DNA of 64,000 nt from Bacillota bacterium (GTDB lineage Bacteria > Bacillota > Clostridia > Oscillospirales > Ruminococcaceae). Under the pieces are notes generated by a model. That model worked only from the letters and a program-made list of their open reading frames with translations. It did not search any database and was not told where the DNA came from. A program made the position numbers and the translations under genes. The stretch is from assembly GCA_023433405.1 (NCBI GenBank), contig JAEZCT010000012.1, positions 1 to 64,000 of the forward strand. The letters run 5' to 3'. Positions 41,065 to 48,333 of this stretch are shown here, in pieces (within the stretch, counting starts at the first letter, position 1; each line of letters opens with the position of its first letter).

Positions 41065-41952
41065 ATGAACAGGATACCCCTGACTATTATTGAAGAACAC
41101 AACGAGGTCTTTTATGTGTGGGCCGATGCCGTGGAACGGGGAGAACTGCGCCCCTTTGGCAACACACTTTTGCATGTGGATCATCACCCGGATTTTGAGG
41201 CGGGCGGATATCCGATACGCTTTCGAAATGAGGGGCTTACCCTTGCGCAAGCGGCGGAGATGACCCGCCACGCTTTGGGAATCGCCGATTTTATATGCCC
41301 CGCCATCTGGTACGGTCTGTTTAACGATATCGTGTTTATCGGCGAGAAAAGCCTGTTTCTGCGAAAGGCAGAGCAGCGTACCCTAACCCTTGTGGGGGAG
41401 AAGGAGCTGGTTTTGGGGGATATGACAGCCTTTACGCGAAGAAAGCTCGTGGAGGACGGGGCGAATACCCGGCTTTTTGCTTACCGCAGCGGCGGGTTTG
41501 GCTATTACCGCGCAATACAACCCTGTGTATTGGATATTGACCTTGACTTTTTTTGCTCCGACGATTCCCTTTCCACCGCGCAGCCCAAGCGTCTGGAAAT
41601 GACGCGGGAGGCGTATCAGGACTATCGCGATAACCCGTACCATCCCTTTCGCCTGCTGCCAAAGCTCATGGTAACGGCGCGGGAGGAGGATGGGCGTCAT
41701 TACCTTGTGTACGAGGAGCATGTACCTATCCCCGAGCCGCCCTCCGATAAAACCGTGCTAAACCGCATCAAGCTTTTTTTACGCTGGCTTAGGCAATACG
41801 ACATCAGACCGCAGCTTATCAGCATCTGCCGCTCCCGCCATTCCGGCTACACCCCCGCTCATCGCTGGGATTTTATTGAGCAAAACCTATTGGAAGGGTT
41901 GGGTAAACTCTATGATGTTCAGAGCAGAAAAGCATGGTTTGATGCTGTTTGA
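41065..41952 (+). CDS. UPF0489-family peptide arginase homologue
   Basis: A 295-residue protein of the UPF0489 family, which adopts the arginase/deacetylase fold. Metal-binding motifs are visible: HVDHHPDF (H37, D39, H40 or H41) and LDIDLDFF (D157, D159, D161). Members in proteusin RiPP loci, such as OspR, hydrolyse Arg side chains in precursor peptides to ornithine and urea. Three precursors here end with Arg-rich RW termini, an obvious substrate. ATG at 41065 follows GGGAGG; in-frame codons upstream overlap the NHLP-like gene. Its 3' end overlaps the radical SAM gene by 41 bases. Confidence 0.8.
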   Translation: MNRIPLTIIEEHNEVFYVWADAVERGELRPFGNTLLHVDHHPDFEAGGYPIRFRNEGLTLAQAAEMTRHALGIADFICPAIWYGLFNDIVFIGEKSLFLRKAEQRTLTLVGEKELVLGDMTAFTRRKLVEDGANTRLFAYRSGGFGYYRAIQPCVLDIDLDFFCSDDSLSTAQPKRLEMTREAYQDYRDNPYHPFRLLPKLMVTAREEDGRHYLVYEEHVPIPEPPSDKTVLNRIKLFLRWLRQYDIRPQLISICRSRHSGYTPAHRWDFIEQNLLEGLGKLYDVQSRKAWFDAV

Positions 41953-43120
41953 TTATAACGCTGACAAAACGCACCTCTTACCGGCGGAACGCTTTGAGCT
42001 TATGCAGGCATTGCTGGATGAAGATGGGAAGGAAGGCTGGGAACCAGACTCCGCTATCCTGAAGGCGGCTAAAAGGTTCCCGTCCGATTTCTTTGATGAA
42101 ATGGCCCTTTGTGAGGGAATAAAATCACCGCCCAACGCCTACCGCGCACCGGTGTTAATGAACCTGGAGCTGACCACCCGTTGCCCTCTGCACTGCCCCC
42201 AATGCTACTGCGACCTGCACAGGGGGAAGGACCTGCCGCTGGAAACGGCGCTAAAATACATCGGACAGGCGGTGCGCCTAAAAATACCCTTTATTAACCT
42301 GAGCGGCGGAGAAACAATGGTATATCCGCACCTGCTAAAGCTGATTGAGGCCTGCTCAAACGGCGGGCTGCATCCTGCGGTTGCGTTAAGCGGCTATGGG
42401 TTTGACCGCGCGACCCTTTCCGCCATGAGGGCTTGCGGTATTGGCGATATCTATATATCGTTAAACGGCTCTACCCAAGAGGTAAACGCCTGCACCCGTG
42501 ACGGCTACGAGCTTGCTGTGGAGGCGTTACGGGTTCTGCGTGCCAGTAGCTTCCGCTCCTATGCGGTCAACTGGGTTGCTCACCGCACTAACATCGACGA
42601 TTTTGAGAATATGTTGGCGCTCTGCCGGGATAATAAGGTAAAACGGCTGGTAGTGCTTGCCTTTAAGCCGGATTCCGCCCACAGCCTGGCGGGGGCGCCA
42701 AGCTTAGAGCAAACAGCAAGGCTGGCCGGACTCATTCGCCGTCATGAGGGGACATTCGAAATTGAGGTGGAGAGCTGCTATTCTCCGCTGAAAGCGCACC
42801 TCTCCCAGCATTTTTTTGGCAACAGCAACCGCGGTATCTCCAAAGGGTGCGGCGCGGGTCGAGACGGGATCTCGGTGAATGTGGACGGGTGCCTCACGCC
42901 GTGCAGGCATCTAAATATGTTGGAACGGTTTGACACTATCGAGGATTATTGGTATCATTCAAAGGTGCTCGCGCAGCTTCGCTCAGTGGACGGAAATCCC
43001 CGTTTCCCCTGCGCGGAGTGCCGGTATTGCGCCTATTGCCTGCACTGCATGGCGATTAACGCGAAGCTAAACGGTGAAATATATAAAGGCAACGAATCCT
43101 GCGGTTTATGGAGTATATAG
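41912..43120 (+). CDS. Radical SAM/SPASM-type RiPP maturase
   Basis: A 402-residue radical SAM enzyme. C91-x3-C95-x2-C98 (RCPLHCPQCYC) binds the SAM cluster, and FINLSGGET is the following glycine-rich SAM-binding strand. The C-terminal third is a SPASM-like auxiliary cluster domain with many cysteines: CGAGRDGISVNVDGCLTPC, then CAECRYCAYCLHC and a final ESCGL. Relatives catalyse epimerisation, thioether or carbon-carbon cross-links in peptides. Precursors here have almost no Cys, so thioethers are unlikely. Start ATG at 41912 is chosen inside the arginase gene; 41942 is possible. Confidence 0.88.
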   Translation: MMFRAEKHGLMLFDYNADKTHLLPAERFELMQALLDEDGKEGWEPDSAILKAAKRFPSDFFDEMALCEGIKSPPNAYRAPVLMNLELTTRCPLHCPQCYCDLHRGKDLPLETALKYIGQAVRLKIPFINLSGGETMVYPHLLKLIEACSNGGLHPAVALSGYGFDRATLSAMRACGIGDIYISLNGSTQEVNACTRDGYELAVEALRVLRASSFRSYAVNWVAHRTNIDDFENMLALCRDNKVKRLVVLAFKPDSAHSLAGAPSLEQTARLAGLIRRHEGTFEIEVESCYSPLKAHLSQHFFGNSNRGISKGCGAGRDGISVNVDGCLTPCRHLNMLERFDTIEDYWYHSKVLAQLRSVDGNPRFPCAECRYCAYCLHCMAINAKLNGEIYKGNESCGLWSI

Positions 43121-43226
43121 TATATAGTTATAGCTTGTGCCGACGAATGGAGAGTCCTGTCACCGAGGGTGACCTTGGAATATCCGTGTAAATCGGCGGT
43201 ATGCTGACCAGGAACGGAGGGGTGTA

Positions 43227-43460
43227 ATGAGTCGTAACACGCCAGATGAATCCGGCAAAGCGGATGTGGAGGCGATGCTTGAAAACCTTGCCTACCACAG
43301 CGGCAGACAAGCGCGCGTTTATCAGCTGATAAAAAAGAAGCTGGAGCAGGAGGAAGGCGGCGCCGTGGAGGATGAAATGGACGATGCCGACCTTGACCGA
43401 GTGGCGGGCGGACTGCATATACCGGCAGAGGAGAAGGGTTTTCTCAATAACCCCAAATAA
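43227..43460 (+). CDS. RiPP precursor 5, beside the radical SAM gene
   Basis: A 77-residue precursor with an acidic leader ending DDADLDRVAGG and a predicted 15-residue core starting LHIPAEEKG and ending NNPK. The leader is helical and charged but less Nif11-like than in the others (no EEVQAAL). The core has no Cys, Ser, Thr, Arg or Trp, so it cannot be a substrate for arginase. ATG follows CGGAGGGG. It is placed between the radical SAM gene and an IPP isomerase gene. It could be a degenerate or specialised precursor. Confidence 0.75.
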   Translation: MSRNTPDESGKADVEAMLENLAYHSGRQARVYQLIKKKLEQEEGGAVEDEMDDADLDRVAGGLHIPAEEKGFLNNPK

Positions 43461-43513
43461 CGTCAGTGACGCGGTTGATTTTGCGCCAACATCATTACAA
43501 AGGGTGTGACCGT

Positions 43514-44041
43514 ATGAGCGATGAGCTGATTTTGGTGGATGCCTTTGACCGGCAGTCAGGCACCGCGAACAAAGAGGAAGCCCATCAAAAAGGGCTTTTG
43601 CATCGCGCGTTTTCCGTATTCCTGTTTTCGGGCAGCCGAACGCTCATTCAGCGGCGCGCGGCGCATAAGTACCATTCCGGCGGGCTGTGGGCAAACGCCT
43701 GCTGCTCCCACCCGCGTGACGGAGAGTTAATACTCCATGCGGCGTCGCGACGGATGAGGGAGGAGCTGGGCATAACCAATGTACCCCTAACCGAGCTGTA
43801 CAGCTTTGTGTATCGACACGCGTTTTCCCAAAACATGATTGAGTATGAATACGACCATGTGCTTTTGGGCAGCTACGAGGGAAAGGTCGCGCTTAACCCC
43901 GAGGAAGCGGACGACTGTGAATGGGTGACATTGGACACCTTGGGAGAGGATCTGGTTCGCCGCCCCGAGCGCTACGCGGTATGGTTTTTAAGCGCGGCAC
44001 CTGCGGTGCTGCGCCATCTGCGCGAAGAGGGGCAATATTAA
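43514..44041 (+). CDS. idi: Type I isopentenyl-diphosphate delta-isomerase
   Basis: A 175-residue Nudix-fold IPP isomerase. The type I marks are present: HRAFSVFLFSG, WANACCSHPR (catalytic Cys in the C-S-H-P block), RRMREELGI (Nudix box) and EYEYDHVLLG (second catalytic Glu). It interconverts IPP and DMAPP. It starts 53 bases after precursor 5 with no terminator between, so it could be part of the RiPP transcript, although general isoprenoid supply is as likely. A terminator follows it. Confidence 0.9.
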   Translation: MSDELILVDAFDRQSGTANKEEAHQKGLLHRAFSVFLFSGSRTLIQRRAAHKYHSGGLWANACCSHPRDGELILHAASRRMREELGITNVPLTELYSFVYRHAFSQNMIEYEYDHVLLGSYEGKVALNPEEADDCEWVTLDTLGEDLVRRPERYAVWFLSAAPAVLRHLREEGQY

Positions 44042-44123
44042 CCCCGTCGGTGCAGGGTGCTTATCACATAATTTTATACAGGATACTCGTTAAATCGGAA
44101 ACAGGGTAGAACTATGCAAAAAC

Positions 44124-44158
44124 AAACAGACGGTTGAGTTTTCAACCGTCTGTTTATA
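44124..44158 (+). terminator. Intrinsic terminator after idi, end of the RiPP locus
   Basis: A 14-bp perfect stem AAACAGACGGTTGA (44124-44137)/TCAACCGTCTGTTT (44142-44155). The T run is short. Confidence 0.8.
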
Positions 44159-44226
44159 AGTATGTTGATATCTTGAGAAAACAATATCGAGACACGAAAA
44201 TTACATAACAAGAAAGGGTGCCTTGT

Positions 44227-45339
44227 ATGAGACATTCCGTTGCCTGGCTTGCGGCGGTAGTGCTGCTGCTTGCCCTATTGCTTGCGTTTCCCGTTAGCGC
44301 GCGGGATAATACCCGGCCTGTGCGGGTTGGCTACCTGGAAAGCGAACCGTACAATCAGTTTACCTACGAGCTGACAGGCATTGCGCGGGGCCTTGAAAAC
44401 CTTGGTATCCTGCACGGGCTGCCGGACCTTACGGGGGAGGAGGATGCCCGCGCCGTATGGCAGACGTTGTGCGAAGGGCAGCTTTCGCCGCTGGTACGGT
44501 TTGAGCCGGAGGCCTTCTATTCCATGCCGGAGCTGTCCGGGGATGCTCTTGCTGCCGCGGTGAGCGGGGAAAAGACCGACCTGCTGCTGGTAATGGGGAC
44601 GGTGGCGGGGGTATACCTTACCCGCAACAGCGCAAACGTGGATTACATGGTGTTTGCAAGCGGGGATCCGATTTCGGCGGGTATTGTAAAGAGTGAAACC
44701 GAGAGGGTGAACAACCGCTCGTTTGCGCACATAGACCAGTCGCGGTATGTCCGCCAGATTCAGGCGGCATACAACCTGCTGCATTTTCAGGATATCGGCG
44801 TGGTTTATCAGGATACGCCGCAGGCGGCAAGCTATTCTGGCATTTCTCAGCTTGAGCGGGCGGCGGGGGTGTTTGGCTTTCAAATACATACCCTGCATGT
44901 AAACGAGCCTGCTTCGGCAGAGGATTACGACCGTTACTACCGGGAGCTGAAGGCGGCATATCGGGCGCTGTTGCCTGATATCGACGCATTGTACATCACC
45001 ACCGCCTCCATCCAGGATGAAAAGCTTCCCTGGCTTTTAGAAGAGGCGCATCAGGCTGGGGTTTACACCATTGCCCAATCCTCCGAGCGTCAGGTGAAGT
45101 TCGGCGCGCTGATGAACGTCTCCATCAACAACCCCGATGAGGAGGGGCTGTTTGGGGCGCAGCGTCTGTTTGATTACCTCACAGGCACGCCGGTTTCACA
45201 GCTTGCGCAGGGGTTTGAAAGCACTCCAAAGCTTGCGTTAAATTTTAGTACCGCACAGGCCTTAAGGCTTAAGCTGCCGTTTCGTTCGCTCTTAATCTTT
45301 GACACCATTTATACCGGGGGGAACGCTAGTGAAGAATAA
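44227..45339 (+). CDS. ABC-type substrate-binding protein (PF04392-like)
   Basis: A 370-residue exported protein of the periplasmic-binding superfamily. Residues 1-25 are a signal peptide ending LLLAFPVSARD; there is no lipobox cysteine, so it is secreted or anchored by the uncleaved signal. The body has VRVGYLESEPYNQFTYELTGIARGL, DLLLVMGTVAGVYLTR and DIDALYITTASIQDEKLPWLLEEA, the ABC_sub_bind type. The partner is not an ABC permease but the MFS fusion protein, whose GTG start lies within its 3' end (11-base overlap). ATG at 44227 follows AAAGGGTG. Confidence 0.8.
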   Translation: MRHSVAWLAAVVLLLALLLAFPVSARDNTRPVRVGYLESEPYNQFTYELTGIARGLENLGILHGLPDLTGEEDARAVWQTLCEGQLSPLVRFEPEAFYSMPELSGDALAAAVSGEKTDLLLVMGTVAGVYLTRNSANVDYMVFASGDPISAGIVKSETERVNNRSFAHIDQSRYVRQIQAAYNLLHFQDIGVVYQDTPQAASYSGISQLERAAGVFGFQIHTLHVNEPASAEDYDRYYRELKAAYRALLPDIDALYITTASIQDEKLPWLLEEAHQAGVYTIAQSSERQVKFGALMNVSINNPDEEGLFGAQRLFDYLTGTPVSQLAQGFESTPKLALNFSTAQALRLKLPFRSLLIFDTIYTGGNASEE

Positions 45340-47581
45340 TGCGTCGTGGCGGATGCCCATAGTAATGTACACAGTAACGGCGGCTTTTTTAGCCGTCGTT
45401 ACCGTGTTTTCCTGTCTGCTTAACTTTTTGTCCTTCCGCTCCCATCTTGCGGCAACGGAGGCAAATTCGCTTTATATCAGCCTGTCGCCAACCATCAGCC
45501 GTATCGAGTACGCCATGAGCTTTGGCAAGCCTCTGGCGCATTTTTACGGTATGCAAAGCCTGCTGGCGGAGCAGTGTGAACGGGTAGGGCATATTGAGAA
45601 CCTGTATGTTCTGGATGAAGGCAAAACCCTGCTGCACACAGCCTACCCCGACAAAGAGGGCTCATACCCTACGCTTTATGTAAACGGGGAGTACATAGAG
45701 GAGGGAGGACGCCTGTGGTACCCCCTGCCCCTTGCGGGTGACAGCACCCTGCTGCTGGAGGCGGATATTGCCGGACTTAAAAGCGCTGAGAATGCATATC
45801 TTGCAGGGCTTGTTCGCTTTGGTCTGTGGACGGCTGCGGCCGCGCTGGTTCTTGCGCTGATACTGTACCTTGCCGCCGGGAAAAAGGGGGTTGGAATGCG
45901 TGGGTATAAAAACCGTTCGGTTGCCGTGCTGGTGCTTTCGCAGCTTGCGCTTGGGCTGTTTACCTATCAGGGCTATATGGCAGGCTACCGGGAGACCGGC
46001 GCGACGCTTGCGCGAATTTCGGCGAGTACGGTTGCACAGGATGTAAACGGGGTAACCTCCTTGGGCATCGGTTTTGATGAGCTGTATGGATTGGAGGATT
46101 ACCTGAAAACCTATACCGACATCATCCCTGAGTTTGACGCGGTGGCACTAAAGCCGGACAATCACCCGGTTATGCCCAGTGAACTGGCGACAGAAGTTTT
46201 ACTGGGGGGCGAAACACGGCTGCTGGTATTTTCCCTTTCGGCTAAGACAATGAACCGGGTGAGCTTTCAATACATCCTTAACACCCTGCTTTTACTTACC
46301 ACCTCCATTTTGCTTATTACAGAGACACAGTTTTTAATAACCGCGCGGCTCAAGCGCCTTGCGGTCACAGCGGGGGAGTCGGCTCGCACCGACGCAACGG
46401 CAATGATGCGAATGACGGTGTTTGCACTGTATGCCTGCATCAATATGGGGCTTGCCATCAGCCCCATTGCCGCAAGCCGCCTGTATGAACCCGCCTTGGG
46501 CATTGACCGTGCGTTCGCCGTCGGGCTGCCCATCACTGCCGAAATGTTTGCGTCGCTGGGGGCGATACTGCTCACGAGTGCCCTTATCACAAAGCTTGGG
46601 ATACGCGGAACCTTCCTTCTCGCCATCGGGCTGGCCTGCGCGGGGCTTATAGGCTCGGCATTTGCCCGGGGTATACCGGTGTATACGGCGGCGCGTGCGG
46701 CGGTGGGCTTCGGGTATGGGCTGATAACCATCTTGGGCAGAACCTTCGCCTCCCAGCAGACGGAGGAGACAGGGCGCACCGAGGTGCTGGCACAACTCAG
46801 CGGCGGCAGCATTGCAGGGCTGTGCTTCGGCTCTATTTTGGGGGGAATACTGTCTGAACATTTGAGCTTTGAAACCGTGTTTCTTATCTCTGCAGCAGCC
46901 ATTGCGGGAGGCTGTGCGATGATATTCTTTATTCCCTTTGCGAAGACGCAGGCGGGTAAAAAAACTGCGGCGGGGCTGTTTTCCATCCTCTCCAATCCCT
47001 CATCCCTGCTGTACCTGCTGTTGTTGGTTGTGCCTGTTTATGCCTGTTCACTGTTTATCTCCTATGTACTGCCGCTTACCGGCAGTACGTTTGCCCTTTC
47101 CACCTCCGCAATCTCCGGGCTGATTATGGCAAACGCCCTCCTATCCGGCTACCTCTCCCCCGCGATGACGGGCTGGTGCCTTACCCGGCTGGGTATTCAA
47201 AGGGGAGTGCTTCTTTACATCGCCGCCACCTCGGCAGCAATTGCCGTGTTTGCGTTCTTTCCCGTTCTGCCGGTGCTGGTGGCGGTGGTGTGTGTTTTGG
47301 GCATCGCGGATAGCTTTGGAATTGTCATCCTGCTGGAGGGCTTTCGCCGTACCCGAGGCGCCGCCGCCGGTGGCCCTGCGGACGGCATGATAGCCGCCAC
47401 CATGGCGGGCAAGGCGGGGCAGGCGGTTGCGCCGACGCTGCTGCTCCTGCCATCCCCACTCGGCGGAATGGGAGGAGCATGTTTTACCCTTGCGGTGTTC
47501 GCGGCGGCGGGCGGCTTATTTTACCTGTTTGCGGGCAGAGCGCTTGTGCGGCGGGAACGGGCGCTGGCCACACGGGAATAA
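45329..47581 (+). CDS. MFS transporter fused to an N-terminal extracellular sensor-like region
   Basis: A 750-residue membrane protein. Residues about 1-165 are one membrane helix and an extracellular domain (ISRIEYAMSFGKPL.. IENLYVLDEGKTLLH) like Cache sensors. A second helix (FGLWTAAAALVLALILYLA), another extracellular segment and a third helix (YILNTLLLLTTSILLI) follow, and from about 350 on come 12 helices of a major facilitator with RTFASQQTEETGR between helices. No kinase, GGDEF or HAMP output domain is visible. GTG start follows GGGGGGA. With the overlapping binding protein it seems a ligand-gated transport or sensing pair. Confidence 0.78.
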   Translation: MKNNASWRMPIVMYTVTAAFLAVVTVFSCLLNFLSFRSHLAATEANSLYISLSPTISRIEYAMSFGKPLAHFYGMQSLLAEQCERVGHIENLYVLDEGKTLLHTAYPDKEGSYPTLYVNGEYIEEGGRLWYPLPLAGDSTLLLEADIAGLKSAENAYLAGLVRFGLWTAAAALVLALILYLAAGKKGVGMRGYKNRSVAVLVLSQLALGLFTYQGYMAGYRETGATLARISASTVAQDVNGVTSLGIGFDELYGLEDYLKTYTDIIPEFDAVALKPDNHPVMPSELATEVLLGGETRLLVFSLSAKTMNRVSFQYILNTLLLLTTSILLITETQFLITARLKRLAVTAGESARTDATAMMRMTVFALYACINMGLAISPIAASRLYEPALGIDRAFAVGLPITAEMFASLGAILLTSALITKLGIRGTFLLAIGLACAGLIGSAFARGIPVYTAARAAVGFGYGLITILGRTFASQQTEETGRTEVLAQLSGGSIAGLCFGSILGGILSEHLSFETVFLISAAAIAGGCAMIFFIPFAKTQAGKKTAAGLFSILSNPSSLLYLLLLVVPVYACSLFISYVLPLTGSTFALSTSAISGLIMANALLSGYLSPAMTGWCLTRLGIQRGVLLYIAATSAAIAVFAFFPVLPVLVAVVCVLGIADSFGIVILLEGFRRTRGAAAGGPADGMIAATMAGKAGQAVAPTLLLLPSPLGGMGGACFTLAVFAAAGGLFYLFAGRALVRRERALATRE

Positions 47582-47671
47582 TTGTGCATAATACTGTTTC
47601 TTGGTTTAGCTTAAGAGGGTTATAGTATAAAACAGCTTGATTACAACACAATAAATTTACACAAGAAGGTC

Positions 47672-47700
47672 TTGACATTTTTCTCGCATAATAATATAAT
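47672..47700 (+). promoter_or_regulatory. Consensus sigma-A promoter of the ahpC operon
   Basis: Perfect TTGACA (47672-47677) and TATAAT (47695-47700) with a 17-base spacer. The strongest promoter in the window. Confidence 0.9.
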
Positions 47701-47705
47701 AACAA

Positions 47706-47732
47706 TAACGATTATCGTTACTAGAAGTAACG
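47706..47732. promoter_or_regulatory. Palindromic operator at the ahpC start site
   Basis: TAACGATTATCGTTA (47706-47720) is a perfect 7-1-7 palindrome over the predicted transcription start, of the size of a PerR/Fur box but GC-shifted from TTATAATNATTATAA. It overlaps a second inverted repeat CGTTAC-TAGAA-GTAACG (47716-47732). PerR or a similar peroxide/metal sensor is the likely binder. Confidence 0.6.
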
Positions 47733-47764
47733 TCTTCCAATAAAATAGCAGGAGGAATTATTTT

Positions 47765-48328
47765 ATGTCACTCATCGGAAAAGCAATCAGCGATTTTAAG
47801 GTCAAGGCCTTTGCGGACGGAGACTTCCGCGACGTATCCAAGTCTGATCTTCTCGGCAAATGGTCGGTGTTCGTGTTCTACCCCGCGGATTTTACCTTTG
47901 TATGCCCCACAGAGCTTGGCGATCTTGCCGACCAGTACGAGGAATTTAAAAAGATTGGCTGCGAGGTTTACTCGGTATCCACCGACAGCCATTTCGTACA
48001 CAAGGCTTGGCACGACGCATCCGACACCATTAAGAAAATAAAGTACCCCATGCTTGCGGACCCCACCGCAAGGCTTGCCAAGGAGTTCGAGGTTTATATC
48101 GAGGAGGACGGCATGGCGCTTCGCGGCAGCTTTGTCATCAACCCCGAGGGTGAGATCGTAGCCTATGAGGTCAACTCCAATAACATCGGGCGCGAGGCGG
48201 CCGAGCTGCTGCGCAAGGTGCAGGCCGCGCAGTTTGTCGCAGAGCACGGCGACCAGGTTTGTCCCGCCAAGTGGCGTCCCGGCGCGCAGACACTCAAACC
48301 CAGCTTCGATCTGGTAGGAAAGCTGTAA
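47765..48328 (+). CDS. ahpC: Peroxiredoxin AhpC
   Basis: A 187-residue typical 2-Cys peroxiredoxin that reduces hydrogen and organic peroxides. The peroxidatic cysteine is C47 in ADFTFVCPTE and the resolving cysteine is C166 in DQVCPAKWRPG. Length and C-terminus match AhpC. ATG follows AGGAGG. The next gene starts 5 bases after its stop and encodes the flavoprotein that should re-reduce it. A consensus promoter with an overlapping palindrome points to strong, peroxide-inducible expression. Confidence 0.97.
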   Translation: MSLIGKAISDFKVKAFADGDFRDVSKSDLLGKWSVFVFYPADFTFVCPTELGDLADQYEEFKKIGCEVYSVSTDSHFVHKAWHDASDTIKKIKYPMLADPTARLAKEFEVYIEEDGMALRGSFVINPEGEIVAYEVNSNNIGREAAELLRKVQAAQFVAEHGDQVCPAKWRPGAQTLKPSFDLVGKL

Positions 48329-48333
48329 TAGGG

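Noticed and set aside
38713..43460. Lanthipeptide, sactipeptide or ranthipeptide class for the RiPP products
   Set aside because: The predicted cores have at most one Cys, no LanM/LanB/LanC gene is present, and thioether-forming SPASM enzymes need several cysteines.
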